A DNA stretch of 6,262 nt from an uncultured bacterium. Its GTDB lineage: Bacteria; Bacillota; Clostridia; Oscillospirales; Acutalibacteraceae. This document shows positions 1-4,073 of this stretch, one piece after another. Position 1 is the stretch's first letter. Each line of letters opens with the position of its first letter. Under the pieces are notes generated by a model. The model saw nothing but the letters and a program-made list of their open reading frames with translations. It was not told the DNA's origin and ran no database searches. The position numbers and the translations under genes are program-made. Location of the stretch: the NCBI GenBank assembly GCA_945949625.1, contig CAMFFI010000069.1, positions 1 through 6,262 on the forward strand. Direction: 5' to 3'.

Positions 1-66
1 CTCGCTAAAAACGTCACAAGTTTTGAACGCTTTACTTTTGTCGCAGGAAAAGAACTTAATTTATAG
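1..66 (+). CDS. C-terminal end of an unidentified protein (partial)
   Basis: The first frame is open from the window edge for 21 codons and ends at TAG (64-66), giving a tail ending GKELNL. Codons (AAA, GAA, CTT, TTT) resemble those of neighbouring genes, so it may be the 3' end of a real plus-strand gene whose body lies outside the window. It is too short to recognise a family. A second frame is open from position 2 to 127, so the choice of frame is not certain. The bidirectional-looking hairpin at 138-173, with a T-run on its right arm, could terminate this transcript too. Confidence 0.35.
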   Translation, partial: LAKNVTSFERFTFVAGKELNL

Positions 67-91
67 AAGATGTTATAAGTGCGAATTGGAT

Positions 92-106
92 GCAGCGTCA
101 CGCTGC
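92..106. repeat. Short perfect hairpin downstream of the partial CDS
   Basis: GCAGCG (92-97) and CGCTGC (101-106) form a GC-rich 6-bp stem with a TCA loop. No T-run follows on either strand, so it is not a standard intrinsic terminator. Its role is unknown; it lies between the stop at 66 and the inverted tRNA copy at 115. Confidence 0.4.
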
Positions 107-114
107 CGCTCGGC

Positions 115-195
115 TTCGAGTCCCTGATTATGGTAAAAAAAATAAAAGTACCACGATGGGTACTTTTATTTTTGGTGGGCCATCAGGGACTCGAA
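115..195. repeat. Inverted 14-bp copy of the tRNA 3' region
   Basis: The 14-mer TTCGAGTCCCTGAT at 115-128 (plus) is an exact copy, in inverted orientation, of the T-loop/3' acceptor region of the CAU tRNA at 182-195 (minus). The arms flank the terminator hairpin at 138-173. The left copy lacks a pairing 5' T-stem and the rest of a tRNA, so it is not a second tRNA gene. The identity breaks on both sides (C/C outward, T/C inward). Confidence 0.6.
138..173 (-). terminator. Rho-independent terminator of the tRNA operon
   Basis: Arms 138-152 and 159-173 pair perfectly over 15 bp (core GTACC/GGTAC flanked by A/T pairs) around a 6-nt loop. On the minus strand the hairpin is followed by a run of eight T (135-142). 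It begins at the CCA end of the CAU tRNA, so it should end the tRNA-Pro/tRNA-CAU transcript. The right arm is also T-rich on the plus strand, so it may act in both directions. Confidence 0.8.
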
Positions 196-249
196 CCCCG
201 GACCAACCGGTTATGAGCCGGTTGCTCTAACCAACTGAGCTAATGGCCC
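173..249 (-). tRNA. tRNA with CAU anticodon (probably tRNA-Ile2; tRNA-Met by anticodon alone)
   Basis: The minus strand folds as a full 77-nt tRNA with encoded CCA (173-175). The acceptor stem GGGCCAT pairs with ATGGCCC, with discriminator A; the D stem is GCTC/GAGC; the anticodon stem is ACCGG/CCGGT around loop CTCATAA; the T stem is CGGGG/CCCTG with loop TTCGAGT. The anticodon is CAU. Such tRNAs are initiator Met, elongator Met, or Ile2, whose C34 is changed to lysidine by TilS to read AUA. The CTCATAA loop, D-arm and overall look resemble Firmicutes tRNA-Ile2 more than their elongator Met, which typically has loop TTCATAC (recalled family knowledge). It is not an initiator: the first acceptor pair G-C is intact. 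It lies 27 nt downstream of tRNA-Pro in one transcript. Confidence 0.93.
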
Positions 250-276
250 AAATGCTGCAGATTTCTCTGCAATATT

Positions 277-353
277 TGGTCCGAGTGACTGGAGTCGAAC
301 CAGCGGCCTCTTGAACCCCATTCAAGCGCGCTACCAAACTGCGCCACACCCGG
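277..353 (-). tRNA. tRNA-Pro (GGG anticodon)
   Basis: The minus strand gives a complete 77-nt tRNA with encoded CCA (277-279). Acceptor CCGGGTG pairs with CACTCGG (one G-U); the D stem is GCGC/GCGC; anticodon stem CTTGA/TCAAG encloses loop ATGGGGT, so bases 34-36 are GGG; T stem GCTGG/CCAGT carries loop TTCGACT. GGG decodes proline CCC and CCU. It is the first gene of a two-tRNA operon, 26 nt downstream of its promoter's expected start, and is followed by the CAU tRNA. Confidence 0.95.
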
Positions 354-385
354 AAATCATAGCACTTTTTTAATCGTGCCAGATT

Positions 386-414
386 ATTATAGCATAATAA
401 AATAAAATAATCAA
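386..414 (-). promoter_or_regulatory. Sigma-A-type promoter of the tRNA-Pro/tRNA-CAU operon
   Basis: On the minus strand, TTGATT (409-414) is followed after exactly 17 bp by a perfect TATAAT (386-391). The expected start is near 379, about 26 nt before the mature 5' end of tRNA-Pro. The surrounding A/T-rich sequence is typical of strong stable-RNA promoters. Confidence 0.85.
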
Positions 415-462
415 GAAAATTTTTCAATTATTTAAAAATTCTTTTAATAATAAAATTTTGTT

Positions 463-501
463 TATAAAAGCCGTTTGACATTATATCAAACGGCTTTTAT
501 A
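463..501 (-). terminator. Terminator of the hydrogenase gene
   Basis: A perfect 16-bp stem (463-478 with 486-501, core AAAGCCGTTTGA/TCAAACGGCTTT) with a 7-nt loop lies 15 bp past the hydrogenase stop. On the minus strand it ends in a U-rich 3' arm and a U/A-rich tail. It separates hydrogenase transcription from the tRNA promoter at 386-414. Confidence 0.85.
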
Positions 502-515
502 TTTATTTAAAAGAA

Positions 516-1967
516 TTATTCCTGTTCGCTTAAAATTTTACCGTCTTCCAAAGGCTTGATTGCCTCTGCAATAGATTGAGCGGCAGCCTCTTTACCGTAA
601 TTATCGGTAATTACTTTGTTCTTAACAGCGTGAGTCAGACAGCCTGCTCCGCCTACACAGCCGCCTGTGCAGGCCATGCCCTCAATAAAGTTATTGGGAA
701 GTACTCCTTTGTTCAGTCTTAGCAAAGCCGCGCGGCACTCTTCAATACCGTCACAGGAAAGTCCGTTAAGGGTGAAGTTTTCGTCAAGTCCCTGCTCCTT
801 TAACGACTGGGCTACTGCATCGGCAAGACCTCCGCAGCGAGCAAATATACGTCCGTAATATGAAGCATTGTCAAGAGGGGTTTCACCTAATTCGGTAATC
901 TCAATATCTTTTGCGTCAAACAATGCCTGAAGCTCTTCAAATGTTATTGCACTGTCAACATACTGTCTTACCTCGGGCGTTCTGATTTCCGCTTTTTTAG
1001 CTGTGCAGGGCCCGATAAATACAACCTTTGCCTTAGGGTCATATTCTTTAATATACTTAGATATTGTCGCCATAGGCGAAAGGTTGCTCGAAATATAATC
1101 TGTAAGGGCTGGGAAAGCTTTGCGAATATATGTTACAAAAGCCGGACAGCAGGAGCTTGTAAGCTTTCCTTTTTCAACCAATTCCTTACCCTCTGAATAA
1201 GCAACCATATCTGCGCCCAGAGCAGCCTCTACCACCTTGTTAAAGCCCAGCTCTTTAATTCCGGATACAACCTGACCTGTTTTTGCGTATGTAAACTGGC
1301 TGGCAATTGACGGTGCAACCACAGCGTAAAGATTCATATCTTGATTTTTTGCGCTTTCCTTAATATAGTCGATTACTTCGAGAATATAAGACTTGTCGCT
1401 GATTGCGCCGAAAGGACACTGATATACACAGGCACCGCAGGAAATACACTTATTATTGTCAATATAAGCGGCTTTGTTTTCAGACATTGAAATTGCCTTT
1501 ATTTTGCAGGCGTGCACGCAGGGACGTGTAAAGTTAAGAATAGCGCCGTAAGGACAAACCTCAGAGCATTTACCGCATTCAATACATTTTTCTTTGTCAA
1601 TATGAGCTTTTTGCTCAGAGTCAAAGGAAATTGCACCTCTTTTACAAACATCCTCGCACCTATGCGCAACGCATCCGCGGCAGGCGTCGGTAACGCTGAA
1701 ACCGCCCATTGGACATTCGTCACAGGCAATATCAATAACCTCAATTACATTAGGATTGCTTTTATCTCCGCCTGTTGCAAGCTTAATTCTTTCCGCAACA
1801 ATTGCACGTTCTTTGTAAATACAGCAACGCATTGTAGGCTTATCCTTAACGATAACCTTCGCAATATCGTTAAAGCTTTCAACAAGTGTATCGTTAAAAG
1901 CGTGACGTGCTACTTCACGCAAAACCTTGTATTTTAAATACTGAATTTTTGTGTCGAATTTTCTCAT
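516..1967 (-). CDS. Monomeric [FeFe] hydrogenase, group B-like, ferredoxin-type N-terminus
   Basis: This 483-residue protein should catalyse reversible H+/H2 chemistry in the cytoplasm, exchanging electrons with ferredoxin. The N-terminal part is cysteine-rich: CxxC at C82/C85, then C96-C99-C104-C108, and two classical ferredoxin motifs CxxCxxCxxxCP at C128-C138 and C174-C184, with C150/C154 between them. The catalytic H-domain (about 213-445) has the three signatures: L1 TSSCCPAF (C273, C274), L2 GPCTAKKAE (C321) and L3 EGMACTGGC (C433, C437). By analogy with known enzymes, C274, C321, C433 and C437 hold the H-cluster and C273 passes protons. L1 ends in AF rather than the group A xW, and L2 begins GPC rather than MPC; these differences and the layout fit the group B monomeric enzymes. 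No signal peptide is seen. No HydE/F/G maturases are in the window. The ATG at 1967 is preceded directly by an in-frame TAA. It stands alone, divergent from sfsA. Confidence 0.9.
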   Translation of the reverse strand: MRKFDTKIQYLKYKVLREVARHAFNDTLVESFNDIAKVIVKDKPTMRCCIYKERAIVAERIKLATGGDKSNPNVIEVIDIACDECPMGGFSVTDACRGCVAHRCEDVCKRGAISFDSEQKAHIDKEKCIECGKCSEVCPYGAILNFTRPCVHACKIKAISMSENKAAYIDNNKCISCGACVYQCPFGAISDKSYILEVIDYIKESAKNQDMNLYAVVAPSIASQFTYAKTGQVVSGIKELGFNKVVEAALGADMVAYSEGKELVEKGKLTSSCCPAFVTYIRKAFPALTDYISSNLSPMATISKYIKEYDPKAKVVFIGPCTAKKAEIRTPEVRQYVDSAITFEELQALFDAKDIEITELGETPLDNASYYGRIFARCGGLADAVAQSLKEQGLDENFTLNGLSCDGIEECRAALLRLNKGVLPNNFIEGMACTGGCVGGAGCLTHAVKNKVITDNYGKEAAAQSIAEAIKPLEDGKILSEQE

Positions 1968-1981
1968 ACTTTACCCACTTT

Positions 1982-1987
1982 CTCCTT
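1982..1987 (-). promoter_or_regulatory. Ribosome binding site of the hydrogenase gene, long spacing
   Basis: AAGGAG on the minus strand is the only good Shine-Dalgarno match before the ATG, but lies 14 nt from it rather than the usual 5-9. An in-frame TAA two codons before the ATG excludes an upstream start. The long spacing may lower translation or reflect leader folding. Confidence 0.55.
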
Positions 1988-1993
1988 AATTAT

Positions 1994-2026
1994 GGCTGTT
2001 GTTAATTTTTTAACAAAAAATCAGCC
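1994..2026 (-). other. Second stem-loop in the hydrogenase leader
   Basis: GGCTG (1994-1998) pairs with CAGCC (2022-2026). Inside, TTGTTAA (1999-2005) pairs with TTAACAA (2010-2016) around a 4-nt loop, leaving a 5-nt bulge. It lies between the terminator-like hairpin and the Shine-Dalgarno sequence, so it is in the mRNA leader. Its function is unknown. Confidence 0.5.
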
Positions 2027-2051
2027 AAAAAAAGGGGCATATTAAAGCCCC
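2027..2051 (-). terminator. Terminator-like hairpin in the hydrogenase 5' leader (possible attenuator)
   Basis: On the minus strand, GGGGC (2047-2051) and GCCCC (2034-2038) form a stem with an 8-nt loop, immediately followed by seven U (2027-2033). It starts about 10 nt after the predicted transcription start near 2060. No minus-strand gene lies directly upstream that it could terminate, because sfsA runs the other way. It could be an attenuator or a relic. Confidence 0.55.
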
Positions 2052-2066
2052 GTTACTTACTTGAAT

Positions 2067-2095
2067 ATTGTATAATAAATTTTAATATTTTGCAA
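2067..2095 (-). promoter_or_regulatory. Promoter of the hydrogenase gene
   Basis: On the minus strand TTGCAA (2090-2095) and TACAAT (2067-2072) are spaced by exactly 17 bp, giving an expected start near 2060 and a leader of about 90 nt. Its -35 lies back to back with that of sfsA, 12 bp away. Confidence 0.65.
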
Positions 2096-2107
2096 TGGTT
2101 TATTTAG

Positions 2108-2136
2108 TTGAATTAGTAAAATTTATGTAATATAAT
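2108..2136 (+). promoter_or_regulatory. Promoter of sfsA
   Basis: TTGAAT (2108-2113) and a perfect TATAAT (2131-2136) are spaced by 17 bp. Taking the last base of the -10 box as -7, +1 falls on 2143, the A of an ATG in the sfsA frame. There is no Shine-Dalgarno sequence in this region, consistent with a leaderless message. Confidence 0.75.
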
Positions 2137-2142
2137 ATGTAT

Positions 2143-2823
2143 ATGATTTACGAAAACATTATAGGCGGCAATTTTATCAGCCGGCCAAACAGATTTATAG
2201 CACAGGTTAATATCAACGGAAAAATTGAAACCGTTCACGTTAAAAATACGGGAAGATGCAAAGAGCTTCTTACAGACAATGCAAGGGTGTTTTGTCAGCA
2301 TTTTGACAGCACTGCAAGAAAAACAGCCTACGACTTGATTTCGGTTTACAAAGGCGACAGACTTATTAATATGGACAGTCAGGCGCCAAATAAGGTGTTC
2401 GGGGAATTTCTGTCGGGCGGAAACTTATTTAAGGATATTGAGTTTATTAAGCCTGAATGTAAATACAAAAACAGCCGATTTGACTTTTACGTTAAAACAA
2501 AGAGTAAGGAAATTTTTGTTGAGGTTAAAGGAGTGACACTGGAAGAAAACGGAGTTGTGCTGTTTCCCGATGCTCCCACCGAAAGAGGAGTAAAGCACAT
2601 TAACGAGCTTGTTCAGGCAAAGCAGGACGGATATGACGCATATATTGCTTTTGTGGTGCAGATGGAAGGAGTTAAGTACTTTACCCCAAACAGAAACACA
2701 CATCCGGAGTTTGCAGAGGCTTTAAAAAACGCAACAGCACAGGGGGTTAAAATCCTGTGCTATGACTGTACGGTTACTCCTGATACTTTGAAAATCAATA
2801 ATAAGGTTAAGGTAATCGTTTAA
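2143..2823 (+). CDS. sfsA: SfsA family protein (sugar fermentation stimulation protein homologue)
   Basis: The 226-residue product matches the whole SfsA family pattern: FISRPNRF near 11-18, VHVKNTGR at 31-38, RKTAYDL at 59-65, NSRFDF at 110-115, FVEVKGVTLE at 125-134, FPDAPTERGVKHINEL at 141-156 and a C-terminal GVKIL. Length is normal for the family (about 230). SfsA was first described in E. coli as a factor affecting maltose metabolism and as a DNA-binding protein; its biochemical role is still unclear. The D114 / E127-V128-K129 arrangement resembles a PD-(D/E)xK nuclease core. The same frame also has an ATG at 2137, but family members start at the position of the second ATG (MxYxNI...), and the promoter puts +1 at 2143, so the second was chosen. 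Cytoplasmic; a single-gene unit divergent from the hydrogenase gene. Confidence 0.93.
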   Translation: MIYENIIGGNFISRPNRFIAQVNINGKIETVHVKNTGRCKELLTDNARVFCQHFDSTARKTAYDLISVYKGDRLINMDSQAPNKVFGEFLSGGNLFKDIEFIKPECKYKNSRFDFYVKTKSKEIFVEVKGVTLEENGVVLFPDAPTERGVKHINELVQAKQDGYDAYIAFVVQMEGVKYFTPNRNTHPEFAEALKNATAQGVKILCYDCTVTPDTLKINNKVKVIV

Positions 2824-2828
2824 TGCAT

Positions 2829-2862
2829 AACGGTGCAGTTATGAGCTGTACCGTTTTTATTA
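2829..2862 (+). terminator. Terminator of sfsA
   Basis: AACGGTGCAG (2829-2838) pairs with CTGTACCGTT (2846-2855), 10 bp with one G-U, around a 7-nt loop, followed by TTTATTAT. It starts 5 nt after the sfsA stop codon. Confidence 0.85.
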
Positions 2863-2960
2863 TGCTGATTGTTGCCGTATAATTACTTATTAACGGAGTG
2901 TCATAACAAGTTTAAAGACGGTTTTTACGATTTTCGGTACACAATTTTAATTATAAATTT

Positions 2961-2990
2961 ACCGTTTATCCTTTAAAAACATCCGCTTGT
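2961..2990 (+). promoter_or_regulatory. Candidate LytTR operator: two direct 9-bp boxes, 12-bp gap
   Basis: The published LytTR-type box pattern is [TA][AC][CA]GTTN[AG][TG], used as paired direct repeats 12-13 bp apart (recalled knowledge). ACCGTTTAT (2961-2969) fits at every position and TCCGCTTGT (2982-2990) at all but one, with a 12-bp gap. The pair ends 10 bp before the weak -35 box of the operon encoding a LytTR regulator, where an activator would be expected to bind. Inference only. Confidence 0.5.
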
Positions 2991-3000
2991 AAAAAAGTAC

Positions 3001-3029
3001 TGGATTTTTGCGAGTCTATTTTTTATAAT
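3001..3029 (+). promoter_or_regulatory. Promoter of the LytTR-DUF3021 operon
   Basis: A perfect TATAAT at 3024-3029 lies 17 bp from TGGATT (3001-3006), which matches only three of six -35 consensus positions. The expected start is near 3036, leaving a leader of about 20 nt. A good -10 with a poor -35 fits an activator-dependent promoter. Confidence 0.6.
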
Positions 3030-3041
3030 CAGGTTGTAAAA

Positions 3042-3050
3042 CGGAGGTGA
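3042..3050 (+). promoter_or_regulatory. Ribosome binding site fixing the TTG start of the LytTR gene
   Basis: CGGAGGTGA is a near-perfect Shine-Dalgarno sequence ending 5 nt before TTG at 3056. The in-frame GTG at 3047 lies inside this site and has no ribosome binding site of its own, so it is not the start. Confidence 0.85.
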
Positions 3051-3055
3051 GAAAA

Positions 3056-3496
3056 TTGCAGGTTGAAATAAAGATTGATAAATCATTGACAGAGCCAAAA
3101 ATAATAATAGAAACAAATGAAATTACAGAGGATATATCCGAAATAGTAAAAAAGCTTTCAGAGGAAAGAACGGATATTATAACAGGCTTTAAGCAGGAGC
3201 AGGCGCAAATACTTGAGCAGGCTGAAATTTACTGTATATATTCAGCAAACAAAAAGGTTTATGCCCTTACTGATAAAGGCGAGTTTACTCTGAGGTTTCG
3301 TATGTATGAGCTTGAGGACAGGCTCGACAAAAACAGTTTTGTGCGTATTTCAAATTCAGAAATAATCAATCTGAAAAAGGTAAAGGGCTTTGATTTGAGC
3401 TTTACAGGAACAATATGCGTAAAAATGAAAAACGGAAGAGTGACCTATGTGTCACGAAGGTATGTGTCAAAAATAAAACAAGTTCTCGGTATATGA
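3056..3496 (+). CDS. LytTR-family DNA-binding transcriptional regulator (stand-alone)
   Basis: From the TTG start the product has 146 residues. The N-terminal 45 or so (QVEIKIDKSLTEPKIII...) are the extension usual in this subfamily and contain no response-receiver phosphorylation pocket. Residues about 47-144 form a LytTR domain: EIYCIYSANKKVYALTDKGEF, then FRMYELEDRLDKNSFVRISNSEIINLKKV and a YVSRRYVSKIKQVLG end, where the R/I-N-L-K stretch and the SRRY segment are hallmark positions. It is predicted to bind paired direct repeats and regulate transcription. The stop codon (3494-3496) overlaps the Shine-Dalgarno of the DUF3021 gene, so the two are translationally coupled. LytTR regulators paired with a small membrane protein include HdrRM and BrsRM of Streptococcus mutans, where the membrane protein restrains the regulator; a similar role is inferred here. 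Target genes other than its own operon are not evident. Confidence 0.92.
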   Translation: MQVEIKIDKSLTEPKIIIETNEITEDISEIVKKLSEERTDIITGFKQEQAQILEQAEIYCIYSANKKVYALTDKGEFTLRFRMYELEDRLDKNSFVRISNSEIINLKKVKGFDLSFTGTICVKMKNGRVTYVSRRYVSKIKQVLGI

Positions 3497-3501
3497 GGTG
3501 A
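3494..3501 (+). promoter_or_regulatory. Ribosome binding site of the DUF3021 gene, overlapping the LytTR stop
   Basis: TGAGGTGA contains both the stop TGA of the LytTR gene and the GAGGTGA Shine-Dalgarno for TTG at 3507, 5 nt away. The spacing copies that of the first gene. The in-frame GTG at 3498 is part of this site, so it was not taken as the start. Confidence 0.85.
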
Positions 3502-3506
3502 TTAAT

Positions 3507-3956
3507 TTGAAAAAGAAACTGATTTTAAGGTGTGCTTTAGGAGCACCGGTAGGCTATGCTATATGTATGATGATAACAATTCTTATTTCGCTTGTTGTAG
3601 GAGACGGAAATTACTATCCCGTTGTACCGCAAATGATTGACGACTTCGGCAGTGAGTTAAACGCTGTAATTGTGCAGATGCTTTTATCGTTTTTGTACGG
3701 TGCAGCATGGGCAGGAGCTTCGCTGATTTGGAAAAAGGAAAACTGGAGCCTTTTAAGGCAGACATTAACCCACTTGATTATCTGCTCCGGCTTAACCTTC
3801 CCGATAGCTTATGTGTGCTATTGGATGCAGCATAGTTTGTTAAGCGTTATAAGCTATTTTGCAATATTCTTTGTAATTTATTTTTCAATCTGGATTTCTC
3901 AGTTTATTGCAATAAAAGTAAAAATATCGAAAATGAATGAGAAAATAAAAAGATAA
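3507..3956 (+). CDS. DUF3021 family four-helix membrane protein
   Basis: The 149-residue product begins KKKLILRCALGAPVGYAI, the usual DUF3021 opening, with positive charges before the first helix. Four membrane segments are predicted at about 7-31, 53-75, 84-106 and 111-137, followed by a short, basic, cytoplasmic tail (KVKISKMNEKIKR). There is no enzyme motif. DUF3021 genes commonly follow LytTR regulator genes, and by analogy with LytTR Regulatory Systems the protein may be a membrane antagonist or sensor for that regulator. What signal it senses cannot be read from the sequence. It is the last gene of the operon, with a terminator 13 nt beyond its stop. Confidence 0.87.
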   Translation: MKKKLILRCALGAPVGYAICMMITILISLVVGDGNYYPVVPQMIDDFGSELNAVIVQMLLSFLYGAAWAGASLIWKKENWSLLRQTLTHLIICSGLTFPIAYVCYWMQHSLLSVISYFAIFFVIYFSIWISQFIAIKVKISKMNEKIKR

Positions 3957-3969
3957 TACAAAACGAATT

Positions 3970-4006
3970 AAAGGCGTTTGGAAAAAAATCCAAACGCCTT
4001 TTTATT
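3970..4006 (+). terminator. Terminator of the LytTR-DUF3021 operon
   Basis: AAAGGCGTTTGGA (3970-3982) pairs perfectly with TCCAAACGCCTTT (3989-4001) over 13 bp around six A, followed by TTATTTTG. On the minus strand the tail is TTTAATTCG, a poorer U-run, but it may also serve the convergent RND gene, for which no other hairpin is seen in 4007-4073. Confidence 0.9.
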
Positions 4007-4073
4007 TTGTTTAGTATGAAATAGTAGTAAGCTGAGTTTACATATATCCGAATTGAATTTTTAATTATTGCAG

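Larger units (their letters stand above)
2863..3040 (+). other. Gene-free intergenic region upstream of the LytTR operon
   Basis: No convincing coding frame or RNA gene is visible. It is A/T-rich and holds the candidate LytTR operator (2961-2990) and promoter (3001-3029). A lone minus-strand match to the LytTR box pattern (ATTAACGGA, 2889-2897) has no partner at the right distance and may be chance. Confidence 0.6.

Noticed and set aside
2..127. Second open frame at the left edge, reading through the hairpin at 92-106 into the inverted tRNA copy
   Set aside because: It ends inside a copy of tRNA sequence and its arginine/serine/alanine-rich end is unlike the neighbouring genes; the frame ending at 66 is the better candidate, though neither is certain.
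115..195. Attachment site of an integrated element (attL/attR)
   Set aside because: A tRNA integration event leaves a direct repeat of the tRNA 3' end; here the copy is inverted, and no integrase is seen in the window.
227..427. Open frame of 66 codons on the minus strand through both tRNAs
   Set aside because: It is the translation of the two tRNA genes and their leader; both tRNAs fold completely, and there is no ribosome binding site.
1499..1937. Overlapping open frames of 81 and 141 codons in other frames of the hydrogenase gene
   Set aside because: They lie within the cysteine-rich part of a clearly conserved protein, have no ribosome binding sites and resemble no family.
1989..2016. 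Second possible minus-strand promoter (TTGTTA-16 bp-CATAAT) in the hydrogenase leader
   Set aside because: Its start would fall inside the only Shine-Dalgarno sequence, and the match overlaps the stem-loop at 1994-2026.
2889..2897. Minus-strand match to the LytTR box pattern (ATTAACGGA)
   Set aside because: No partner box at 12-13 bp; a single match in this much sequence is not unlikely by chance.
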